64,000 nt of DNA from Rheum nobile (lineage: Eukaryota > Streptophyta > Magnoliopsida > Caryophyllales > Polygonaceae), in NCBI GenBank assembly GCA_027886185.1, contig WOAB01000689.1:806001-870000 (forward strand), written 5' to 3'. The notes below the pieces were generated by a model. That model was not told where the DNA came from. It worked only from the letters and a program-made list of their open reading frames with translations, and searched no databases. This document shows, piece by piece, positions 10,117 through 20,399 of the stretch (the stretch's first letter is position 1; each line of letters opens with the position of its first letter). Made by a program: the position numbers and the translations under genes.

Positions 10117-13100
10117 ATGGATCCCGGTGGCGAATTTTCGGTTGACGACATATGGGAGTTCTTGGCGGAGGAAGAACGGACGGAAAATCAGATGGCTGCG
10201 GCAGGAGTTCTTGGCGGAGACGGCGACGATGTACCAGAATCGACGGCTGATTCGACGTTGGTGGCGGCGGCGTCGGCGGCCAATCTCTGTTTGACGGGGG
10301 GCAGCAGCGACGAGGCGTTGGAGGAGGCGAGGCTGGGGGAGAGGGGTGGCGACGCGGCGGAGGAGGCGGCTGAAGCAAGGGACGCGGTGGAGGAAGCGAG
10401 GCTGGCGGAGGAAGGAGGCGAAGCGGGGGCCGAGGAGGGAGGCGAGGCTGGGCTGCACAGCGTGCCGCCCACTATGGAGGAATCTGGGCCGCTCGTGGTG
10501 CCGCCCATAACCGATGTCGAGGAGGGCGATATTGGGGGGTTTTTGGGCGAGGAGGGCGATATTGCGGCGGAGAATGCCTTTGACGTCGCGTGCGCGGTTG
10601 CTCATCAAGCTATGTCAGACTTGGGTGAAATTCCCGTTCGCCAAAAGCGAAAATATGAACGGAGGCCAACTGAAAAGGTATGGTGTTTTTTAAATTTGTA
10701 ATCGTTAATCCTAATTTATTTAATTAAATTGTTACTGCACTTGTAGATTTATATATACTTGGATTTTAGATTATTAAATCATTATCTGATAAAGAATAGT
10801 ATAGGTAATAAACTCAATTATAGTGTTAAATAATATTAAATATATCATTGTAATGAAAATTTAATATATTATTTTGTTTGTAAGAAAATAAAATTTAATA
10901 TATTATTTTATTGTATTTAATCATTATAAAAAATAGTATAGGTAAATCGCGATAATTATACTGTAATATTAAATATGTCATTGTTATGAAAATTTTAATA
11001 TATTGATTTTGTTTGTAAGAAAATAATTTTCTATATTTTTTATGCGAAAATAGGAAGTTTTGGTAAGATCGCACGGTCCGATCGAGATAGTCGCCCTACT
11101 ACTGCATCTGCTCGCAAGAGGAGGGTTGGCGGTGTATTGCAGGGCCATAGTGAGGCCGATAGTGAGGGCGCTAGTGAGGACGATGTTGGTCCCGTCCGCT
11201 CAGTTGGGGACGTGATTATGGAGGACCCACCTCAGCAGTCACATCAGGAGGACCCACATCTTGATGACTCACCTCAATAGCGGCTATCTCTAGAGGAGTC
11301 ACATGAGCAGCATGTCCCATCTCCGTGTGAGACATCTCAGCAGGCCCCGTCTCATCCTGAGCCAGCCACACATGAGACTCAGTATGGCCCATGTCCATCT
11401 CAGCATACCCCATCTCCACATCATGAGCCATCTCAGCATGCCCCGTCTCAGTCTGAGCCAGCCACACAGGCCCCATCTCCGCATGAGCCAGCTGAGCAGC
11501 TTGTATCTTTGTTGAGGAACTTTGATACGCACATTGCAGAGCTGATATGGACGAAGGCGTCGTTGGACCCACCCGAGGACGTTGTTAGGAGTTTGAGGGT
11601 TCAGACACGCCCTATGCAGTTTGCATTTTGGAGGGATCGTATTCCTAGAGGGGTCCCTATGGAGGGTTCCTGGTTTTGGATTGCGCAGCAGACGGGGTTG
11701 ACAGGTTTACTTGATTTGCAGTTCGGCAATGTTGATCACAACCTCATTTCAGCATTCGTTGAGAGATGGCATCCAGAGACGAACACCTTTCACTTTCCTT
11801 GGGGCGAGATAGCTCCTACTCTACATGACGTGCTGATGATTTTAGGGCTGCCGATCGAGGGATTTGAGGTGACGTCACCATGGACCGGTCATGATAAGGA
11901 GATGGCGGAGTGTGAGGCTTTGTTCGGCTATTTGTTTGGGATAGATTCGGACTACAGCTATGATGAGGATGATGCTGACATGGTCCGCGACCTTAGGAAG
12001 GGTTGGGTCAAGCAATTCCAGCTTGGGAGGCATGTGATGCGGATGATTGAGGAGGGTGCCTACCCAGAGGATATAGCAGCCGGTTTCTTATGGCACGCCA
12101 TGTCGGCTAGCATCTTCGTTGACAAGTCAACGAACGAGCTGAAGACCACACTACTACCTCTTTTTGTGGACTGGGAGCGTGTTGTTCATACTGCTTGGGG
12201 TACCAGGGTTCTGGCTCTCCTTTATAGGAACCTCGGAGAGGGTTCTCGGCGCGGAGCTGCACAGTTCGCCGGCTGCGCACGTCTTTTGGAGGTAGTCCTT
12301 TAATATAGTTAAATTATAATTTAGATTATTAATATACATTATTGAATTGTTTATAACTAATGGTTTTCTTTCTCTGTACGCAGGTTTGGATTTGGACGTA
12401 CTTTGTATACTTTCCGGGTAACCCTAACCTCAAGGAAGGTGCGGACGACGACCTCCGATGCGCTGGACGATACTGCATTGGCCGGACACCTCTCCGGTCC
12501 TCCCGTGACCAGTCACACTACAGACGAATTCTGGACGAGTATAGGCCAGAGGATGTACGTATTGTTTTTCAATTTTAATTTACAGTAAGATAGCTTAATG
12601 AATTAATTTATGGTCCATCGTGTTTTGTTAATTGCAGATACGGTGGATGCCGTACGAGGGTCTTGATTTTCGAGGTCGTCACATGTCCTTCACTTATCGA
12701 GGGATTATTCGTTTTCTCGGTGTAGAGGAGCCATACATGCCAGATCGGCTTACACGCCAGTTCGGTTATCGACAGAGCAGGCCGATGGATATCATTGAGC
12801 CTCTGGTTGCAGTTCGTCCTCCTGATTTCAAGGGGACGAGGCGATACCAGTTGCACTTTGACCCGCGTTGGCACAGGTGGGACCAGCGTGAGCATCATCT
12901 TTGCCCCCACATCTTGGCGAGTCCTCCTGCGACGATGGCTTGGGATGTCCACGACGCGTACCTGGACTGGTATCTACAGGTGTCGCATCCTTACGTGAGT
13001 CCGCATGCGCCAGTCCAGCCTCGTATCAGTAGAGGACCACCTCCGGCTATCAACTTGCAAAGGGTATGTTTTTTCCCATTTTATTCTTTTAAATTATTTT

Positions 13101-13504
13101 ATGAAAGTCTATGTTTTTAAAATGTTTGTTTTCATTTGCAGCGTCATGCGATGAGCCAAGCCTATCTTCAGGAGCTTATGTCTGGAGGAGGTTGTTTAGG
13201 GTGTAGGGAGCACTTTCAGCATTTGCATGACATCCTTTTCAGTGACGTCATTCCTGTAGCTCCACCGCTTGTACGGGCTTCACAGATGCCTTCCCATGTA
13301 TATAGTACAGACGCTACTATATTTGAGAGAGCCGAATCATCTAGGATGGCGGAAGAGCGTGCAGCAGCTCAGCAGGCATCGTCTCAGCCGACCTCTTATG
13401 TCCCTCCAGTATGGGCACCGGGCGTGGGTTCGGGTGTGTCCTTAGCTAGTGCTTCCACTCCACATCTAGATGACTCATCTGATAGTGAGACGGAGAGTTC
13501 GTAG
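10117..13504 (+). pseudogene. PMD (plant mobile domain) protein gene of the MULE, broken
   Basis: Exons are 10117-10677, about 11054-12291, 12384-12554, 12638-13063 and 13142-13504. The first encodes an acidic Ala/Glu-rich leader. The second has Ser/Pro/His/Gln-rich repeats (SQHAPSQSEPA type) and then the PMD core: LLDLQFGN, RWHPETNTFHFPWGEIAPTL, HDVLMILGLPIEG. Later exons carry VWIWTYFVYFPGN, RWMPYEG and a Ser-rich C-terminus. PMD proteins resemble the MAIN/MAIL family and the annotation 'phosphatase 7 long form homolog'; many occur in transposons. Breaks: the exon 1 and exon 2 frames do not join in phase at the visible splice sites, and TAG at 11278-11280 interrupts exon 2. From 11281 to 13504 everything is open and spliceable. 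The protein's job in the element is unknown. Confidence 0.8.
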
Positions 13505-13704
13505 TATGACTTTTGACTTTTGTGTTTGTACGTTTTTGGGGATTGAAATTCCAGTAAATTAAGTATGACTTTTGGCTTTATTGGTTTCGTATTTAGATAT
13601 TTGTTCCGTCGTTTCTAATTTGTTCCGTCGTTTCTAGTTTTAGTTCTTTGCTTATTGGTTTGTTGGATTTTCGTGCGTTATTTCTAAAAAATACATGTAT
13701 ATTC

Positions 13705-13902
13705 TTAAATTACATACACATACTAAAAACACGTACAAATTCTAAAAACACATATACATTCACCGATGGCTTAAATTACATACACATACTAAAAACACGT
13801 ATAAATTCTAAAAACACATATACATTCACCGATGGCTTAAATTACATACACATACTAAAAACACGTACAAATTCTAAAAACACATATACATTCACTGATG
13901 GC
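13705..13902. repeat. Tandem repeat, three 66-bp units
   Basis: Units start at 13705, 13771 and 13837 with TTAAATTACATACACATAC and end GATGGC. They differ by only two or three bases. They sit just 3' of the PMD gene. Open frames through the repeat are artefacts of its 66-bp (22-codon) period. Confidence 0.95.
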
Positions 13903-13978
13903 TTACACACTTAAAAAAAAAAAAATACACACTGGAACAAATGACATACACAACTCTTGCACTATACATATACATTCA

Positions 13979-14177
13979 CTCAAGAGCCCAGGATGAACCT
14001 CCTAGGACCACGGCGTTCATGCTGATATGCTCCTTCTCCTAGCTGCATCACATAAAAACTTGAAATCCTACAAATACTGAAATATGGAGATCCCATATTT
14101 TTCTGTGCTGCAGCCAGGAAAAAAGAGCAGATCAGCATGTACGCCATGGCCGAAGGAGGTTCGTCTAGCATTTTCAG
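13979..14177. repeat. Shorter foldback, a direct copy of the core of the neighbouring large palindrome
   Basis: Arms begin CCAGGATGAACCTCCTAGG on the left and end GGCCGAAGGAGGTTCGTC on the right, around a centre with CTTGAAATCCTACAAATAC. The same unit, in the same orientation, forms the core of the 14161-14727 palindrome. Arms show about 80-85% complementarity by eye. Confidence 0.8.
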
Positions 14178-14727
14178 AACTTCAGTCCCGGAGGAACACA
14201 GTCAACCGCCTTTTCCACCTTCACTAGTGAGCTTAAACCGAACTGTCTTGTATTCATTGTAGACTCACGTCATGTTGTGGTCATTTCTAATAGTGCGTTA
14301 AGATGGATGCGATTGCCTTGTGGACATTATCCTCTTGACCGAGTCAAGAGTCCTAGGACGAACCTCCTTGGGCCATGTCGTTCATGCTGATCTGCTCTTT
14401 TTTTCTTGCTGCATCACAGAAAAACTTGAAATCCTACAAATACCGAAATTTGAAGATCCCATGTTTTTCTGTGCTGCAGCGAGGAAAAAAGAGCAGCTCA
14501 GCATGCACGACATGGCCGAAGGAGGTTCGTCCTAGGACTCTTGACTCGGTCAAGAGTATAATGACCACAAGGCAATCGCATCCATCTTAACACACTGTTA
14601 GAAATGACCACAACATGACGTGAGTCTACAATGAATACAAGACAATTCGGTTTAAGCTCACTAGTGAAGGTGGAAAAGGCGGTTGACTGTGTTCCTCCGG
14701 GACTGAAGTTCTGAAAATGCTAGACGA
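14161..14727. repeat. 567-bp foldback (palindrome) with about 260-bp arms
   Basis: The left end TCGTCTAGCATTTTCAG at 14161 is exactly complementary to CTGAAAATGCTAGACGA ending at 14727. Complementarity continues inward through GGAACACAGTCAACCGCC, GATGGATGCGATTGCCTTG, GACCGAGTCAAGAGTCCTAG and the hairpin unit, to a loop of about 37 nt at 14426-14462. Only scattered mismatches are seen. Transcription from either strand would yield a long hairpin RNA. The foldback lies between the 3' ends of the converging PMD and transposase-OTU genes, so read-through from either would include it. Confidence 0.92.
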
Positions 14728-14951
14728 CGAAACCCACGATATTGAATTCTTGTATCTGAAATAAAATATTATTTAATTAGATTCCAACGAATACTACAAC
14801 CTAATAGCGTAAATAATCAATAAAATACATATATTTATTTTTCTTACCGCGATCAAACACATCCCTTCCTCTTGGATGTGAAAGCTTGCCTCTTTGGGTG
14901 AGACAAGCTTGGTAGAAAGGGGACCCCGTATGGCCTATTTATAGGCATATT

Positions 14952-14972
14952 GGGCGGCACAGTGTGCCGCCC
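14952..14972. repeat. Internal copy of the GGGCGGC palindrome module
   Basis: GGGCGGCACAGTGTGCCGCCC matches the subterminal modules of the same MULE. A second half-site (GGGCGGCAGC) follows near 15010. It shows that modules also occur between the two genes. Confidence 0.85.
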
Positions 14973-15285
14973 ATGGGCTGTACAGCGGAGTTGTGGTGAT
15001 GAAATGATATGGGCGGCAGCTATGATGATGGCGGGGAGGCCGATTCGGACGGGGATTAGATAGCTTTTTTTATGTTTCATGTTAAACTAGTGTACGCTTT
15101 AATGTTTTCGTGAACGTGTTTTTGTTAATGATTAGTAATATTGTTGTCTCGTATAGCATTTTCCCGATTTTTTTCAATTCTCAAAAACAAATGATTAAAA
15201 ACACAATATACGATCAATCTCAATCAAACTTTCACACAAAAGAAAATACAATATCATATATAAAGTCGATTACAATCCAAAAAAC

Positions 15286-18200
15286 CTAGGTAAGTATGTC
15301 AGGTCGCCCATGATATGCTCGCTCCTCTACATAATTCTTGAACCTATCCTTGAAGCGCTCATGACTATCCCATCCATCAACACTTGGATCCTTGTAAATA
15401 CGCCACTGTCTTGGAGGCGGTGGAATGGGACAATGGTCATTAACAAGCCAAATCTGTACACGTAAACAATACAGTTACTAAAAAAATTATGAAAGAATAA
15501 GTAAATACGAGAGAGTAGGACTCCACGTACCGGTACGTAATGGTCTCTCCTGCCTACATGTGCTATCGCATAAACCTTTGTCGGAGGCTCGGCACCCGGG
15601 GGGGCCACAATGGAAGACATGTGTGCGGTCCGAACCATGATAAGACAACAACAGCCACTTGGTGTTCCGTTGCAAACGCCAACCCAGTAATAGGCATTAT
15701 ACACCAGAAGTTTGCCGTGCACGGTGAAGGAATATAATTCAATTTTCTAACAAATTCTTCCAACGTCAACGCTTCCTCCGCAAGAATCGCTACGTAGTTC
15801 GCTCCATGTGCCTGGACATGCTTCGAAAGCCCTAACCGGACATCAATGTACTCGTCTTCTTGGCGACACAGCAAAACGGCAAGAGAACGGAACCCACAAT
15901 GACCATCACCTTTGACATTTTGAACTCCAGAAATGTAGGCGAGCATGAAATGATCAATATTCTCATGCCCCCAGTTGAAGCCGAGATACTTGACCGGCTT
16001 GTTTGAACCCGACTTGGACTTAGTTGAAGCAGATTTTGGCTTTGCAGGTTTAGTGGCACTCCCCTTTGCTGTTGAAACTCCACTGTGAGGTCGTCCGCTA
16101 GAAGGGCATCCTTTCGATCCCGGGGATCCAACGGACGATTTCACATTGGTTGTCTCTGATGAGGAATCGACCCCGCCATTAGTGCCAACCTTTGATGGAC
16201 CGATCACGAGGTCAAGGTCGAAGGAACTGCGTCAAGAGCTGGAGACGTTTATGACACATGCACTATCACATGACGAAGAGGACAAGTCCAAAGTCAAGGC
16301 GTTGACTTTAATGGTCAACGTTACCTATGTTTAATAATCTTATTAATTTCTGCATTGGTTATTTTAGGATTATTATTTAATTATTTTAAGCCTTCTATTT
16401 CCGGATAATAGAAAATTAGCTTTAGACGTTTTTGGGAAGCTAGGGCCGGCCCTCTATGAGTATTTAAGGCTTCCTTGTCTTCTTCATTAGTCAGATTTCT
16501 CACATTGTTAAAACACAAAAACAGAGCTTGGGTTTTGCTTTGAAACTCGGCTCCCCGTGAGAGTCTCAATCGATTGTTCTTTCCTGCTTAGTTGTTTTCG
16601 TCTTTGTCAAGTCCCTCTGGAGTTGGTGATTTCGTACTTCATAAGCAATCCTCTCCGTACTCCAAGTTCGTCAGCGATTCTTGGTTGTGTGGCGTTGTAG
16701 AGATCGGGTTGGTAGATCGTTCGACAAGGTTCCTTGCTATCAAGCAAGCGGGTTTTCTCGTCGTTTCTATTGGTTCTATCTATTATCCTATCCATTAGTT
16801 TCACTTCCGCCATTGTTCTAATCTTGTGTTTTCTTTTGTTTTGAGATCTGTTGCCTAGATCCATCTTCTACACGGCTAACCCCGTATCAGTCTCTTTCTC
16901 TGCAGGCTCATCCTCCTCATCCACTCCCAGCTCCTCATCCTCCATCTTCATCTTCTGCTTCTCCTTCTTCATGTTTGCATCCACATGCTCGTCCCAACAC
17001 ATTTTCCTCTTCGTACCGGTCTTTCTCGCATTCATCCTAAGCCTCCCCTTCTTGGTCTCGCCACGTGGCGGGTCTTGAATATCGCACGATGTAGGGTCCT
17101 TTGACTCACGCCACTTTTCTGCCATCTTCTTCAAATCAAATCCCTCAACTGTCCCACATAAGTACTCTTCAACGAAGTCATCCACCGTGACATTGTCCGC
17201 TGTCAGTGAAACATCATCATCGACATTAAGATCCTTAGCATCCACCCCTTCCCATCGGATCTGCTTCCAGAAAATATCAACCTCTTTAGGCACTAACGGA
17301 TAACCCGTCTCCACGTAGACCTTAATTGTGTGTGGGCAAGGCAGCCCCAGTGTGGACCTCCACCAAAAATCAGCACATTTGTTCCCAATTTTCCCCTCCT
17401 TTGCTAACACAGCTTGGACATACAACATCCTCAGGCATTTTTCAGAGCACTTTTCAAGGATGCGCTTGAAGAACACCTTAACCCACTCAAGGCCTTTCAC
17501 TATCTCCATGGGAAAGGCAGTGCAGTTCTTGGTCATCTCATATCGGATCTTCCGATGCTGATCAACAAACATGTTGTCGATGTGCTGCACAAGTGTGTCG
17601 AACCCTCCGACGGATGTCTCAATCATGTCCTTAAGCATAGAGTGCTGACCCTCAACCCTGAAAATAATATATTCGTATACAATTAAGTAAATAAATTTTA
17701 TAACCCAATTTGATTGCAAATGTTTGTATGAAAGTTACATGTTTGATGTTCTTGTGGCAAAATGGAGAACATCATCACACCATGCCGCAACCAGCTTCTT
17801 CTTATGCCCATTAAACCAAGTTTGCTCCACATATCGCACCAAGCCTTCACTCCATATCCCCTTAAAGTGAGCAAGCCGCTCTCTATACTCCTCCTTTGTG
17901 TGAGACCTCATCACCCGACGAACACTTCCCGAGAATTTCTTCTCGTCAATCTTCATCGTCTTAGCATATGCCTTCACATTACGGTCTACATGGACCTGAC
18001 ACAAGTGATGACGAACCTTCGGAAACACCAGTTTGGCAGCCTTGATCAGTCCTAGCTCTCGATCAGACATGATGCATACAGGATTTTTCTCCCCGTACAA
18101 CCACTTCAATCGTCTCAGCGCCCATGCATAGTGGTTTGTCGTCTCCCTTTCCATGAACACAAGAGCAATGCAATATGTGTAGTTGGTGTAAGTAAACCCA

Positions 18201-19351
18201 ACAATCTGGAACAGAGGCATACCATACCTATAAATGCAACAACAACAAAATTAAAACCCGCAGAAAATACCATTATCTACACATAATACAAAAAAGACTA
18301 AGGTTTACTTGTTGGTTTTGTAGGTCGAATCCATAATGACGACATTAGGAAACATGCACAACAAATGTCGAGCGTCTGGATGAGAAATAAACAAGCATGC
18401 CAAAACCTCCTTCCCATCTTCCCTCGTCTTAGTAGCAGTGTCCAACAAATAGCCTTTCTCATTCAAAAATCCCAATGACCATTGTGTCACATTCAGATTG
18501 CCCAGGGATTTCAACCTCTCCTTAGCCCTAACAGTGTACACCTGATTCCTCGAACTCGTTGCACTCGAATATTCATTCCTAAGCTGTGTAGAAATAACCT
18601 TGGGTCTTGCATCCGCCGCAGTATCAATCATCACTTTCCTACGCTGCTCCTTCGTAAGTCGGGTAGCAAATGCATGGCCGGTCAAGGTGGTAGAAAGCAT
18701 ATGGTTATGGGATCCACTAACAACCGATAAGGTTCACCCAGGATCTCTAATAACATTTCCTTCCCTAAAAGTACCATGCAGCAAAAAGGGACAACCCTTC
18801 TTTTTTGACCTAGTTTTATTCACTCGTATCGGGCTGACCTTTATACCATCGACTACCACCTTCTTCTTGCCGGACCTAGGTAACCCGGATCTCTCACAGT
18901 GAAGTATAATCTTTTTAGGATTTGATGATTTAGTAGTGATCACCATAAAAAGACTAAAACCTACCATTTACACCCAATCTCTCAATCCTTCCTTACTAGG
19001 AAATATCTCAGTAGTAGTAAAATGGGATGAGAAGTCGATAGCTATAAATCCATCATCACTAGAATCACCCTATTTATATACAAAAATTACCACATTAGAG
19101 ACTAATTAATAATTAAATTTCTAAAAACTAATATCAACAAATTAAATATTATTTCAAAACAGTTTAACATTTCAAAGACTAAGTACATTTAAGATCTAAT
19201 TATTTTATACAGTAAAAATTACAATATTACATACCTTGAAGTACTCGGGAGAAATTGACGCCTGTAAATCACCCTCATCATCTACAGATGTGTTAGCGCT
19301 CGAAGAGGACTCCGACAATCCCCTCCAACCAGAACCGCTTGACGACGACAT
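15286..19351 (-). pseudogene. MULE transposase fused to an OTU cysteine protease, multiply broken
   Basis: Minus-strand exons: 19351-19235 (Ser-rich start MSSSSGSGW), 19069-18309, 18227-17739, 17657-16873, the OTU part about 16145-15533, and 15453-15286. Exon 2 carries the N-terminal MuDR-like DNA-binding region and VVIMDSTYKTNK (first catalytic Asp). Exon 3 has CIMSDRELGLIKAA and HHLCQVHVDRNV (second Asp and C2H motif). Exon 4 holds GLPCPHTIKVY, a SWIM-like CPH site, and an acidic/basic tail. The OTU part has GDGHCGFRSLA (catalytic Cys) and, in another frame, HVGRRDHYVPV (catalytic His). Breaks: TAA in exon 2 just before MVGFSLF, TGA near 18733 where Trp is usual, an LTR fragment splitting transposase from OTU, and a frameshift at the seven-G run near 15598-15604 (rightward limit approximate). 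OTU enzymes remove ubiquitin; a role in protecting transposase or its complex is conjecture. Confidence 0.85.
16146..16872 (+). mobile_element. 5'-truncated LTR retrotransposon: polyprotein tail plus 3' LTR, inside the transposase-OTU gene
   Basis: On + there is the end of a polyprotein, with SDEESTPPLV and FDGPITRSRSKEL, a signature common at the end of plant retrotransposon polyproteins. It stops at 16332-16334. The LTR runs 16328-16872 (545 bp) and begins TGTTTAATAATC and ends TTCTACA, with TGT...ACA termini and a TATA-like GAGTATTTAAGG. No 5' LTR or matching target duplication is present, so the 5' part was lost. The insertion supplies the stop codon that now ends the transposase frame. 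Confidence 0.75.
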
Positions 19352-19432
19352 TTATTATGAAAATGAGTTTCTAGATTTGGATACAATACAATACCACCAT
19401 CCCTAATTTATATAGCCGGCTACACCTGTACT

Positions 19433-19750
19433 GGGCGGCCCTACGTGCAGCCCACATCGACCGTTGGGAGTGAAACGTATACTCACTGGGCGGCACCACG
19501 TGCCGTCCATGAACCCTGGGCGGCAGGAAGTGCCGCCTATGAACCCTGTCCCCCCAAAAAACCCGGTTCACTGACCCAGTTTCGTGGGCGGCACGAAATG
19601 CCGCCCACAACCCCGGTTTCAATGAACCGGTTTTTAAAAACACATTTTTATTTATTTCAAAAAAAAATCCCTAAACTGAACCCATCATGGGCGGCTCGTA
19701 GAGCCGCCCATGGAACTCGGGTTTTCTCGGCGACATGTCGAGCCGCCCAT
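19433..19750. repeat. Right subterminal array of GGGCGGC palindromes
   Basis: Modules lie at 19433-19453, 19488-19508, 19518-19538, 19586-19606 and 19689-19709, plus the module inside the TIR near 19727-19750. They mirror the left array. Centres differ (CTACGTG, ACCACG, GAAG and so on) while the GGGCGGC/GCCGCCC arms hold. Confidence 0.85.
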
Positions 19751-19828
19751 GGGGAAGTGCGCGGCTAAAAAAAAGTGACTGTGCGGTTTTGCGCCGTTGT
19801 TTAACCATGTGCAACCAACTTATAAACT

Positions 19829-20268
19829 AGTTTCTAGAAGAAGAAAAAACTATGGAGAAAAAAACTCTACATGCATATAAAACACGTAAGAATGCTTTGA
19901 TTGATCTTTTAGTACCAATGATATTCATGTTTCTATTTGTAGTGATATTTGAAGTGAATATTACTTGTGATTCTATTAATCATGATTTTATTGTGTAAAA
20001 ATGAGTTTTGGTTTATAGGGCATTTGATGACACTCATAATACGACCAATATTTGTGCAATTATATGTGCTATTTTACAAGAGTTTAGATCATCTACTAGA
20101 GTTTTTTCTATTCATTTGACAATGCATCCAACAACACCGCTTCTATTAGTGATATGATTTCAAATTTTCAATCGATTATTACAAGTAATTATTTTTATGT
20201 ATGATGTGTTTGTCATATTTTAAATTATGTGTTGAAGATGATTTAAAGGTTGTGGCTAATTTAATTAA
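19829..20268 (+). pseudogene. Decayed hAT-superfamily transposase, middle part
   Basis: Translating across frames gives H...NI-CAI-C-ILQEF, then RVFSI and NASNNTASISDMI, and CVCHILNYV followed by KVVANLIK. This is the order seen in plant hAT transposases (FSISLDNASNN, then CxCHILNL). Several stops and frameshifts make it non-functional. It is interrupted at 20268 by a 56-bp mini-element; its C-terminal part appears to reappear at 24962-25470. Confidence 0.7.
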
Positions 20269-20324
20269 GGGTATGTTTGGATCGCCACCCATAATGCATT
20301 ATAAGTGGCAATCCAAACACACCC
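20269..20324. mobile_element. 56-bp perfect-length foldback mini-element flanked by TAA
   Basis: The sequence begins GGGTATGTTTGGATCGCCAC and ends GTGGCAATCCAAACACACCC, with the two 28-bp arms meeting without a loop. TAA occurs on both sides (20266-20268, 20325-20327), as for PIF/Harbinger-type insertion. It sits in the hAT coding sequence. Confidence 0.75.
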
Positions 20325-20399
20325 TAAGCCAATTGGAGATGTTATTAAATATAGGTAACTTCTATATACACTACGTTTTTTGGATTTTCGCACTATATT

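Larger units (their letters stand above)
9659..19795. mobile_element. Complete Mutator-like element (MULE), 10,137 bp, carrying PMD and transposase-OTU genes
   Basis: Both boundaries are fixed by a perfect 9-bp direct repeat, GTTGTTTAA, at 9650-9658 and 19796-19804; 9 bp is the standard MULE duplication. The termini are inverted repeats of about 72 bp (9659-9731 and 19724-19795), sharing AAACCGCACAGTC, a T8 run followed by AG.CGCGCACTT, and GGGCGGCTC.ACATGTCGCC. Inside are a PMD gene on +, a MULE transposase-OTU gene on -, a central 567-bp foldback, a 66-bp triplicate, and palindromic modules near both ends. A 5'-truncated LTR retrotransposon lies in the transposase gene. Perfect flanking repeats suggest a fairly recent insertion, but internal stops and frameshifts make this copy defective; movement would need transposase in trans. 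Confidence 0.95.

Noticed and set aside
9895..10608. Minus-strand Pro/Arg-rich frames over 9900-10600
   Set aside because: These are antisense reads of the GC-rich PMD leader exon and palindrome array.
13705..13902. CRISPR-like or coding repeat
   Set aside because: The 66-bp units are contiguous with no spacers, in a plant transposon; it is a simple tandem repeat.
14320..14590. Short plus-strand ORFs in the foldback
   Set aside because: Similar frames occur on both arms and in the 13979-14177 copy because of the inverted repeats; no coding signature.
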